In this document: positions 46,301-56,700 of the stretch, one piece after another
Position numbering within the stretch: position 1 is the first letter of the stretch
How the letters are laid out: each line of letters opens with the position of its first letter
Origin: Pleodorina starrii
Lineage: Eukaryota > Chlorophyta > Chlorophyceae > Chlamydomonadales > Volvocaceae
NCBI GenBank assembly: GCA_030267565.1
Contig: BRXU01000003.1
Coordinates: 7,539,001-7,603,000 of the forward strand
DNA length: 64,000 bases
Reading direction: 5' to 3'
Translations under genes and position numbers: made by a program
The notes under the pieces: model-generated
What the model was told of the DNA's origin: nothing
Seen by the model: the letters and a program-made list of their open reading frames with translations, nothing else
The model's database searches: none

Positions 46301-49300
46301 CTCCAGGAGTCCAACCCCCACCCCCCAACCCCATCCCCCAAAATCCCAATCCCCCCTCCCCCGGCCCCCCAAAACCCCTCACACTCACTCAGGCACCATG
46401 CACTCCAGATCGCACTGCTCGTTGCCCAACATCTCTGCCGTACAGCTGTCTGGACACGCCGCCGCCGCCGCCGGGTCGGTGCAGGGCTGCGAGTTGCACC
46501 GCTGAGTCGCCGTCGGCTGCGGCGCGCCCAGCCCGGCGGCGGCGGCGGTGGCGCAGACGCTGCCCGCCGCCGCTTCCGCCACCGCCTCCTCCCCTCCGGC
46601 GGCGCTCCTCTGGATGCACGTCACTGAGCGGCTGCGAACGCCGCCTCCGCCTCCGCATGTGGCGTTGCAGGGTCCCCAGGGCCCCAGCGACCAGAAGGCC
46701 GAGGACGCGTTGGTACGGGTGGTGGGGAGGCAGCCGCTGCAGTTGGGGCAGGCGAGGTCGGTCTGTGGATTGGGGGAGAGTTGGGGGGGGGGGTTTTCAG
46801 GGGCGGGGGGCGGTCGCGGATAGTTGGCGGAGCGTGTGTGTGTGTGTGGGTGTTTGGGGGTGGGGGGAGGGTGGGGTGCCTTTACCCCCACCCACCCACC
46901 CACCCACCCATCCACCCACCCACCCACCCACCCACCCACCCACCCACCCACCCACCCACCCACCCACCCACCCACCCACCCACCCACCCACCCACCCACC
47001 CACCCACCCACCCACCCACCCACCCACCCACCCACCCACCCACCCACCCACCCACCCACCCACCCACCCACCCACCCACCCACCCACCCACCCACCCACC
47101 CACCCACCCACCCACCCACCCACCCACCCACCCACCCACCCACCCACCCACCCACCCACCCACCCACCCACCCACCCACCCACCCACCCACCCACCCACC
47201 CACCCACCCACCCACCCACCCACCCACCCACCCACCCACCCATCCCGCCCTCGCACCCATCCACCCACCCACCCGGGGCAGCACCGCCTCGGAGGCGGCC
47301 CAGGGCAGGTACGGCCGACCCGACAGCAGGACCGGCTGCAGTACACCGCCGTACGTTGTCGGGATCCGGATCTCTTCACCCTCCACCTGCACCTCCACCT
47401 CCAGCCCCCCGCTCAGCTGGTGGGCCAGTCCGGAGCAGGCGGGGGAGGCGGGCGAGGAGCGCAGACCAAGCAGCAGCCGGGGGCTCATGGACACGGGCGT
47501 CTGTTGCCTGAACAGGAAACAAAAGAGGAGGCGCGGGCGTATGTAGCTGAACAGGAAACAAAAGAGGAGGCGCGGGCGTGTGTAGCTGAACAGGAAACAA
47601 AAGAGGAGGCGCGGGCGTGTGTAGCTGAACAGGAAACAAAAGAGGAGGCGCGGGCGTGTGTAGCTGAACAGGAAACAAAAGAGGAGGCGCGGGCGTGTGT
47701 AGCTGAACAGGAAACAAAAGAGGGGCGCGGGCGTACCGGTATGTTCCCTAAACAGAAAAACAGGAAGAGGGACACGGGCGTGGCGACGTGGTCTTTCATG
47801 GCGACATCTCCGCCACATCCCCTCAGAAAAACCGCGCACGCGCCCCCTCCCCCGTGCCGCCAAGCGAGGAAAGGCGCTGCGCTCCGTCTGTTCAGGCACC
47901 CTCCGACCCTCAGCCCCCCAACCGGCTCTTTCCCACACACATACACACACACACGCACACACACACGCACCACACGAACACACACACACATCCACGCACG
48001 CACCCGCCACACCCACACGGGCCGCTGCCCGTATCGTACCATAGGCTAATGGTGAAAGTGGGCGACAGGTCCACCTCCAGATCCAGAGGCCCGGGCGCTG
48101 TCAACTGGGTGGGGTGGGCCTGGAAGCCGGGGAAGGTGGTGGAGGGAATCCTGCGGGGGGGCGGGTACCGGTAGGTGGGTGGGGTGGTGGGGGGTGGGGG
48201 TAAAAAGAAGATACCGCAGCGGAGACGGAGACGGCGTTAGCGAAACGGACCCGGAACCCAGCGGGGGGAGGGAGTTGGGTTTAGGGGAGGGGGGTCAGGG
48301 TGAGGCAGGCGGGGGGGGGGGCGGGGGGCGGAAAGACGGGGAGCGCAAGATATGGGGGAGGTTGCTCCCGCCGCTTCCTGCCCCGTCCCCCTCCGTCCCT
48401 CCTCCATTCTTCCACCCCCCCCCCCCCAAACGCCAACGCCGTCACTCACTGCCTAAACTGCCGCCACTGGCTCCGGTACTCGGCCCCCATCTCCACATAG
48501 CTCGAGTAGGTCAGACCCGCAAACACCACTCCAGGGGCACCCAGGGACATGGAGGCGCGCGCCTGGACAAGGGACACGGGGGAGGGGGAGGGAATGGGTA
48601 GAAATTGCCAACGGGAGGGAAAAGGGGCGGAGGGGGATGGGGGTGGGAGGGCGCGGGGAATAGGGTGGGAGGGCGCGGGGAAGCGGGTGGGTGGGTGGGT
48701 GGGTGGGAGCAGCGTATTGCATGGCGGATGATCCGCGCATTTATTCCGCATTGCCTGAACAGGCCAGACCCCACAGACCCCACAGACACTCCAGTGGCGC
48801 ATCGAATTTTCGGCCCCCCCACCCCCGAATTCAAGTTCACAATCCACCTTTGCATCGGGGTTTCCACATACGACATACACGCACACGCAGCAACACACCT
48901 TCCCCCTTCCCCCTCTCCCCCTTTCCCCCTCCCCCCGCTTTCCCCCCCCCCCACCACATCCCCCTTACCTGCAGCGCCGTCGCCAAACCCAATGTGACCG
49001 GAAGCGGCCCCGCCATGAAGGCCACGGCGGGCAGCTGCGCGGGGGGCAGCAGGGTTACGGTTCCGGAGCCAAGCGAGGTTGCTCGTACCGCCTGGAGCGC
49101 CACGTCGACGTTGACCGTCAGTTGACCAAACAGGCTCACCTGCGGCGAGAGATGCACATCGACCGAACCGATTCGCGATTGACAGTTGGCGGTTGGCGGT
49201 TGATGTTTGGGGCCAACATCTTTGGAACAAACCCGCTCTACGCGCTGAGCTTGCCGTGCCTACCTTGCCGCCCCCACCCCTCGATCTCGTTATCTCCCTC

Positions 49301-52196
49301 CCCTCCCTCCCAACCCACCCATCCCCTTCGGCTTGTGTCCGAATTCTTTCACGCCCCCTCCCCCCCACCCCAACCGGAGGCGGGTGCCAAACATTTGCCC
49401 CTCAACCACCCCCCACCCTCCCCCCACCCCAAACTCGTCCCACGCCGCCACCCATAGACCCATTCCCCACCGTCATGCCACCCTAATGTCCCCTCACCCT
49501 CATGTACTCCAACCGCACGGAGGGGCCGGCGGCGGCCGCCTCCCCCTCTTCCTGCTGCTGCTGCGGAGCCACCACCACCAGTTCGAATCCAATGCCCGCA
49601 TCGAACGCCGCGTAGCAACCCTCGCAAGACACCGACACGTCGGGGGAGAGCGCCGGGAGAGCGCCGCTCCAGTTCGACGTCAAAATCGAAGCCGTCGCGT
49701 TCGAAGCCGTCGCGTTCGATGTAAACGGGTACGACGCCGCAGCACTCCCCGATGACGTCGAAGCCAATATGGGCAGGGAGGGGGTTTTGGCCGCCCCCCG
49801 GCTGCGGTCCCAATTTAGGTCCAGGGAGGCGTTGGCCCGCGGCTGAGGGCGGACGGGAAGGTGGGGCGGGGGCGGGGTGAGGCGGGGGGGGGAGCGTGAG
49901 AGGGAGGGAGGGAGAGTCTCCGTAGCACACATACACACACACATCCCCCCAAACCCCCACCAACTCTCCACTCGCCACACACACCCACCGCCGCCGCCAC
50001 CACTCACCGTTCCGCCGCTGGCCAGCGCCGCAGCAAGCCGCCTCCCCCTCCCCCCCATCGAGCTGTCGGCCCCTGTTGGGTTGTGTGTGGGGTGGTCCGG
50101 GTGACCTGGTGGGAGGTGGCGGTACGAGATGCGAGCCTCCCGGAAGCAGTGCTCCACACCCACCTGCAGGGTAGCGGGGTACAAGGCGGGGGCGGATGCG
50201 TAGGTTTTGGGTTGGGGGCTGGGTGCGGTGTGCGGGGGTGGCGGCGGCGGTAGGTTTGGGAAGACAGCCCGAATGCGGGGTGGGGTGGGGTTCCAGGTGC
50301 GGGTGTGTGGGTGTGCGAGGGCCAGGAAGCGGTGGGACGAAGCGGCAATAATGCCGTATCCGTATCGCCCTCTCCCTCTCACCGGCTGCACCTCAAACAC
50401 CAGGACCCAGGATGACGTCACGCCGCCGCCAAACACGTCACCCCAGCTGCGTGCCGACGCCACCTCCGCCTCCGCCGTCGCCGGTGCCCCTGTCATCGCC
50501 GCTGGCAGAGCAGCCTCAGGGGAAGCCCCGACGTCGTCGCTGCCCTGTGTGGTGGTGGCGGCGGCTATAGTGGTGGTGGTGGTGGCGGCGGTGGTGGCGA
50601 AGGCCCGGGCCAGTCGAGGTTCCACCTCCTCGGCCGCCGTGTAGGCGCGGCCCCGCCCCGCCAGGTGAAAGTAGAAGGGCGAAGGGCCGTTCGAGCCCGG
50701 CGGGACGCAGCTGTGGGTCAGCGGCAGGGTCAGCGGACAGTCAGCAGAAAGGCAAGAAAAGACAAGGCTTGGGTGGGTGGACCGCCTCTTCCAATCTGGC
50801 CCACACCCCACCTCGACGGGCAACATTGATTACGCTCCCTGACCCCACCACCACATACTCAGACACACTCACACACGCTATACACCCAAATCCACGCATC
50901 CCAGAGCGACAGCCCCCTCCCCCTTTTCCACCGGCAAGCATTCAAAAACCGATCCGTGAGGCCGAGAGCCGCGAAGTGGCGCCGCGGGGCCGCAGCCCCC
51001 TCCCTCGCCCTCCCTCCCCCCACCCCGGTGAGGTCTGCGACTCTGCGATTGCCCCCTTGCGTCGCCTCCGTCCCTTCGTTGCTGTTAGACGTCTTTCTTT
51101 CCCACCATCCCCCCCTCCCGCCCGCCCGCCCCCCCCGGGGTGAGGCCGCCGGCCCGCTTCCTTCCTCCCTCACCCCCAGTCGCTCGTCCCGACCAGCACC
51201 GCTCCAGGGGGCCACCGGAGCGCCGCCTCCGGGTCGTCCATCGCAAGAGCCACCACCACCATCGCCTGCTGCTGCTGCTGATCCTGATCCTGTTCTTGCT
51301 GTTGCTGTTGCTGTTGTTTTCTTTCTTGTAGCATATCCCGTTGTTGCTCCTGCCACACGTTATCAAGGAGGAGTCGCCGCCCCGGCTGCTGCTGCTGCTG
51401 GTGGTGCTGCTGATGATGCTGCTGCTGCTGGTGCTGCTGATGGTCGTCGTCGTCGTCGTCCTCGTGGGATGGTGGTGGTGGTGGTGGCGAGGAGGTGCAT
51501 CTGAGGGCCCTCAGGGAGGGCTCTTCGGACAGCAGCACCAAATGGTCGGCCTGTGGGCGGGTGTGGGTGTGGGTGTGTGGGTGTGGGTGTGGGTGTGGGA
51601 GCTGCCGTATGCCCACGTAGGGACAGACGCACAGACCCCCGATCTTGCCAGGCTAGGCCATCCCTCCCTGGACCGCGCGGTGGCCGTGGTGAGGAGGTGA
51701 GGGCCGTTCACCGGCCCCGTAAGGCATCCAGGCGTGATGGCCATGCCTCTGCCATGCCTCTGCGCTAGGACGCCGGCTCCTCGGGGGGAGGGGGGAGGGC
51801 GGGGGAACAACTCCTCACGCGAACTACGGCGCCCGCAGCCGTGATGTTGGTGCGCGGCCGACTGTCGCCTGTCTGTCGGCTGTTTTGTCGGCTGTTGCTG
51901 ACCTCAGCCGCATGCGACTGTATGTGTTGCCAAGTTCGCGAGCTACACATCCCTTGACCGGAAGCGAGCGCTCCGGCTCTGCCATTCACGTCACGTACCA
52001 GTGAGATGTCGTACTTGAGGTGGACCCAAGCGCCGTTCTTGTGTTCAGCCGCCTCGTCAAATGTATGGCGAGTGTGAGCATTAAGTATAGCCTCTTGTCG
52101 CTTCGTTGCGGCGGTTTCAGCTCGGGGGGTCGCGCCGAGCATCCGCGGAATGGAATGGAATAGAAGCAAGCTCAGCACCAGCCAACGCAAAGCCAT
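32634..52196 (-). CDS. Giant modular single-pass membrane protein (TSP1/Notch-repeat/PSI/EGF/PKD), 3668 aa
   Basis: 24 exons, every phase closing: 52196-51999, 51550-51174, 50710-50383, 50163-50008, 49842-49498, 49139-48969, 48562-48450, 48150-48040, 47507-47273, 46762-46389, 46056-45479, 44981-44393, 43984-43845, 43535-43374, 42108-41477, 41285-41037, 40822-39023, 38795-38604, 38199-38053, 37895-35835, 35575-33941, 33652-33563, 33236-33090, 32810-32634. Signal peptide MALRWLVLSLLLFHS. Q/H/D-rich tract (about 95-160). TSP1 repeats: WSLGPWGPCNATCGGG (about 700), PCSAVCGGGTRRRNVSC, ACSAACGGGTQRRTFRC, WGVGPWGACDQECGGG (to about 1340). Lin-12/Notch repeat at about 788-812 (LGNEQCDLECMVPECGLDNG). 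PSI-like modules near 830, 1607 and 1678 (GCGYC, GCGWC). EGF-like 1802-1905, PKD-like 2004-2066, acidic and (SP)n tracts. One helix, LPLFIGAVVAGGVILLALLV, near 2415, then CCCRRR and an Ala/Gly/Ser-rich tail. Probably a surface adhesion or receptor protein; ligand unknown. The joins around exons 1-2 are least certain. Confidence 0.8.
34060..34990 (-). repeat. Nine tandem 34-37-residue repeats in the cytoplasmic tail
   Basis: In-frame repeats of about 102-111 bp in exon 35575-33941, each encoding VAVRQLRRPGGGDASGDVED followed by DG(F/V/A)AAS and an Ala/Gly run. Arg-rich and acidic blocks alternate. Copies differ at few sites and in the length of the Gly/Ala run, so they expanded recently. No known family recognised. 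Confidence 0.88.
36383..36612 (-). repeat. Ser-Ala/Gly tetrapeptide repeat in the tail exon
   Basis: 12-bp repeat (GCCGCTGGCGCT on the plus strand) coding SASG/SAGG about 18 times in exon 37895-35835, downstream (C-terminal) of the membrane helix. Probably a flexible linker. Confidence 0.88.
38253..38342. repeat. GCGA then GA microsatellite in intron
   Basis: (GCGA)n followed by about 30 GA dinucleotides, in the intron between exons 38795-38604 and 38199-38053. On the sense (minus) strand it is a CT-rich tract 50-140 bases before the acceptor. Confidence 0.9.
42243..43128. repeat. 19-bp minisatellite (~47 copies) in an intron that splits a TSP1 repeat
   Basis: Units GACCCCTGGGCCCATGACC with rare variants (GGCC, ACGACC). 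It lies in the intron 43373-42109, between the exon coding WGACDQECGG and the exon coding IQSRIVNC. The 19-bp period makes all frames read through the same cyclic peptide, giving long spurious open frames. Confidence 0.95.
46885..47242. repeat. (CCCA)n / (TGGG)n microsatellite, ~90 units, abutting a 5' splice site
   Basis: Almost uninterrupted CCCA repeats. On the sense (minus) strand the intron begins GTGGGTGGGTGGATGGGT directly after exon 47507-47273, so the array continues from the donor GTGGGT into the intron. Confidence 0.95.
47508..47735 (-). repeat. 39-bp tandem array, each unit containing a 3' splice site
   Basis: About six copies of a 39-bp unit. On the sense (minus) strand each has a pyrimidine tract and acceptor (CTTTTGTTTCCTGTTCAG), the last being the acceptor of exon 47507-47273. 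39 is 13 codons and the sense frame of the exon stays open through all units. Confidence 0.9.
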
Positions 52197-53751
52197 GAAA
52201 GAAAGGACCGCAGTCGTAATCAAGTGCGAGGTGGTGATTGCCTCAGGTGATACAGTAGGCTGCTAGGCTCACACTAAACTGCCTTGTAGAGCGTAGCGTA
52301 CCGTAGCCTGTTCAAGCCGAACCCACACAAGTGATTATGTGCAACAAGAAACATCAACGCTGGATAGTACATATGCAAGAGGCGGACATTGCGGCAATAG
52401 TTGCGCACACCTCTGGGGAAGAGCCGATGCGAAGTTGCGACTGCAAGTCTGTAACAAGCATGGTGTTGTGCTTGTACGCCTACAGCTAGTCTTTCCCTAA
52501 GCCTAATTAACTAAGAAGTGAATCAGCCGGCTGCTTCAAGGAAAGAGCCTCGCGGTCGGTCTCTCTGTTGTTCGTACATCAGCATAAACCTCAACCCAGC
52601 AAGGACGTTCGCCATTTCTGTGGATGTATTTGAGGGGGCAATCATTGGCGTTAAATGGAACTAATCCGGCTGGGTTCTAGCTGTTGTGAGTTTTGTTCTT
52701 CCCAGTCTCTTTCTATGGGTACGCATATTACAGAGTTAATTTGAAATCAGGTTATAATTGTGGGTCTTGCATAGAAGCACTATAACTTTTGCCTTTTCAG
52801 TCACCTGCGGGCCGTCTACGCATTACTAATCCTAACCGATGCTCTAAAAACACAGTGGGCAACTTGGCATTCGTTGCAAACTTGCAATACATCATATGTA
52901 GTCATTGACCAGCTGTATTATGAACGACTGCTTGCGTAGCCAGGTGCACACGTTCTATATATGATTAAGGTGGCATGGGTAATTGGGTGTGTACCGTGAC
53001 AGGCAATTATTGACGATGCAGTGTTCAATTTAGTCCGTTTATTGAATGTATCTTATACATTTATTCAGCTTAATAAATGTATCTGCTTGTAAACCGGGGT
53101 TGGACGGCGCCAGCTTGGGGCTGGCATGGGCGCATTACCAGGACAGCCTGCTGCTTCATGGTGCATGCTTGCATCCAATGGCATTGAGAAGGCGGAAGCT
53201 TTCATATGCCACGTTCAGTTCGTTCCATATCTAGGCTAGGATAGCCAACGGTCGCTGAACCTTCCCTGTGCCGTACTATGGTGGACGATTGTAAGACATA
53301 TGCGCCGGGAATTGTCTTGCGATCTCTTGCGTGCCGGGGTTGAGGCAGGGGCTTCGTATATAAGCATGTGCACCATATCAAACCTGGCAGAGCTGCGCAC
53401 GCCCAGCGTGGCCACCCGGCCTACCTGACCCGGTCAGGACGTTACCCCCAAACCTGCGGAGTTTCCCAGGGCTTGCAAAGACAACTTTGTCGTGTGTAAT
53501 AATAAAGAGCACGCATGCATGCAGCCTTAGGTATCCCATGAAAGGCATGCTGGCGGCCTGGCGCAAACACTCGTTACGACGAACGTACGAACATACGGGC
53601 ACCTCCATAGCATTTATAAGCAAACGCAGCTTCTCGCACAGATACTGAAGCCCTAGATACAAGAATTCGAGAGCTACTTCTTTTGTTCATGGCATCCGCA
53701 TGACCTTGGCTCCTTCATACCATGGCTCCTTCATAACTTTTGGGCGGGACG
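52197..53751. other. Divergent intergenic region between membrane-protein gene and RING gene
   Basis: The two genes are transcribed away from each other, so both promoters lie here. The DNA is clearly AT-richer than the flanking genes. A 62-codon open frame at 53046-53234 has no recognised similarity. No RNA gene was recognised. Confidence 0.5.
53356..53364 (+). promoter_or_regulatory. Possible TATA box for the RING gene
   Basis: GTATATAAG, about 390 bases upstream of the chosen start codon at 53752. A match of TATA type in the right orientation, but the transcription start is unknown. Confidence 0.25.
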
Positions 53752-56700
53752 ATGGCAGAAGCAGGGGCTATTACCCCTTCCTCTATCGAGCTTCCTACTT
53801 GTTCGATCTGCTTATGTGAATTTGGGGCTGGACTAAAGCGCCCTGTGGACTTAGGTTGCGGGCATTGCATCTGTGGCAGATGTTATGCAAGCCTAAATAT
53901 GACAGGACCAAAGACATGCCCAATAGATCGAACACCTTGGAACAATCCACACACAGCGTATGAACTCCTTCATTTCGTGGAGCTGCTGCAGAAGACCTGC
54001 GGCGATGTCGCAGGCACTGAGGACGAAGCTGCCCGCACGCCGGAGGCTCGGCGACAAGGTAACAGACGTCTAGGATGAGCAAAGCAGATGTCGGCTGCAT
54101 TAGCCAGTTCAAAGTAGCTAGGGTGTTTGCCAACCGCTCTGTACGGCTACACCACACGAGCTTTCGACCTTCGCCGCCAGCCCATACGGGTGTCCATCCG
54201 GGGTTTCGGTATGGTGATCACGCCATGCCACTGTTAACAAACCCTTCCTTGAACTCTGCAGGTGCCCAGCTCCGCTGGCAGCCTCCCGACCCCTTCCGGC
54301 CTGCCGCGAACGCGATGCTAGTGCTGTCCGACCTGTGGCGAGCCCTTACCTGGCTACCAGAGCACGGAGAGCCCGAAGTGAGCATGGGTGTGCAAGAGGC
54401 GCTGGGGCACTTGGTGCTGCTGCTGCCAGAGTGGTTTCACGCCGTCCTGCGCGTCACGGCTCCGGGGCTCTTCCTGCTGGTTGCGTACTTCTGGGCGAGG
54501 TGCGTGAGGCGGGGCCCCTCGTGCGTCGGCTCGTGTTGAGGCTTGAGGGAGGGTCCGCCAGCGATGGTTTCGCGCGAGCAGCGATGCGCCGAAACGTGGG
54601 AATGAAGTTGATGGGTCGAGACCTGCCACCACCTGCATCGCGCGACATGCCGCGTCCAGGGAAACGGAACGCCACCGACAGGGCTCTTGGGATTTCTTCG
54701 ATCCCTTGAGCGCGCGGATTTTACGACCGGGGCGGTTCACGTTCCGTGCATTGGCCGCAACACCCGACCAGGCCGATGTTTTCCTGCCCCTCAGCGGCAA
54801 GGTCGTGTCTCACATGTTCGCTCTCGCGCACGCCCTTGCGATCTAAGCTGCTTCCGGACTGCTCTCTCTACATGCCGGCAGGTACATTGCCGCGATTGTA
54901 CTGGTGCTGCTGCCATGCGTGCTGGCGCTGTCGGCGTGTCTGGAGGCTGGGCACCGCACATGGCCCCTGGTAGGTCGCACTGGCGCCGTCCGTGCCTTGG
55001 ATTTGGTCGCGACCCACATCACACGCGTGCACAACCCCGTGGCGCCGCCACACCACCTGCATTTGGGGCATACCTCCCTTCCAGTGGCAGCTCGAGATAA
55101 GAACCGATGTGGGTCGTTACCAAATGTGGGTGCCACGGGGCGGTGCACGCGCGCAGACCCTTCGTCGCGCCATGCGAACAGAAGCCGGTGGCTTGGCCTG
55201 GCGCTGCGCCAGGAGCTGAAAGGCATGCACTCAGGGCGTTGCAGGAGACATGCCATGGGGCACCTGTTCTTTTTTCGTGTGTGTGCATGGGCGGGCCCTC
55301 GTTTGTTGTATGGCCGAAGAGGCGCATGTTTTCTCGCATGCGACGAGCACTTCCGTGCGCGGGTACCTGGCTGCCCAATGCACTTGTCTACCCACTCGCT
55401 CGTCCCCCACCCTGCTCACCCCCGCATCCGTCGCCCTCGCCCTCGCTCTTGCCCCGCCCGCGCGCACAGATCGCCGCCTGCGCCGCCGCCGGCCTGCTGG
55501 GCAGCGCGGTCAGCGTACCCACGCTCCTGGCTCTCGGCGTGCTCCAGAACATGTTGTCCCTGCTGCTGGTGGTGCTGCTGGTGGCCGGGGTGCACCACTC
55601 GTTCGTCTGCCGCTGCAGCCTGGCCCGGTTGATGCGGCGGCGCTGGCTGATCGCGGCGACGGTATTTGCCAGCCTGGCGCTGCGGTGGCTGGGACTGGAT
55701 CCCGCGGCGCGGCTGGGGCTGTACCACGCCGTGCTGCGGGAGGCAGGGGTGCTGGGGCTGGTGGCGGAGAGGTCGGTGCGGCGGGCGGCGGCTGCCGCGG
55801 CGGCCGCCGCGGCGGCGGACCCGCGGCCGCTGCTGGGCCTGCGCACCGTTGCGGCGCTGCTGCTGCGCGGCGTGCTGACGCCGGCGCTGATGCTGTTCAC
55901 CGTGGTGGGTTGTAAAGATGGTACCGCAGCGGAGGACCGGGCGTATAGGAGAAATGCGGCAGGGTGTGCTGGTCTGGGGATGGGCTTTGGCGGGGAAGAG
56001 TTCGACCGCGCGTCGCTGCAGTGCATCTCAACCAAAACGTAAAGCGGCTAGCGCTACGCTACGCTAGCCTCTCTTACCGCGGCACCCGCGCCCTTGCCCC
56101 CCCCCCGCTCCCAGACGTGGCTGGAGGACTACCGCCTGAGCCTATACGACGGCGGGCCCGCCTCCCTGACCACCGCCCAGCCCGGCGCCACCATCGGCCT
56201 CTTCGCCCCCAACCGCTACGACCTGGACTGGCTGCTGCTGCGCTCCTTTGTGTTCGTGGGCGTGCTGTGCTGCAGCGGATCGGTCAGGTGCGTTGCGTTG
56301 CGTTGCACTCGCCACGCGCTCACGCGCACGCGAGCCCCATGCGCCTCCCTCCTCCCCCAAGGTTGGGGTGGCTGGCATTGCCTGGCCACAGGGCACAGCA
56401 GCACACAACGCGGCGGCCAAGGTGGAACAGCGGGAATAGCGGGCAGCAACGGCCGTGCGTTGCGTTCCAGGGGGGCGTCGCCGTAATCGCAACCAGCGCG
56501 GCAACCAGCGCGGCAAGGCGCCACGTGTTGCTGGCCAAAGCCCGCGTGTGGCACGTTTGCGGTTGGCAGCCTCGACGCCACGTCCTTGTTGCTCTGTCGT
56601 TGTTGTTCATCGTCTTGGCCGTGCTGTCACGTGCTGCCACGCCGCTCCCTTTTTGCATCCGCCGGCCGCAACGTGGACCGTTGGGTCGTCTTGGCCGTCT

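Noticed and set aside
46781..48049. Plus-strand frame with long Pro-Thr-His repeats and EETKEEARAC repeats
   Set aside because: Composed of (CCCA)n and the 39-bp array; the complementary strand carries the real exons.
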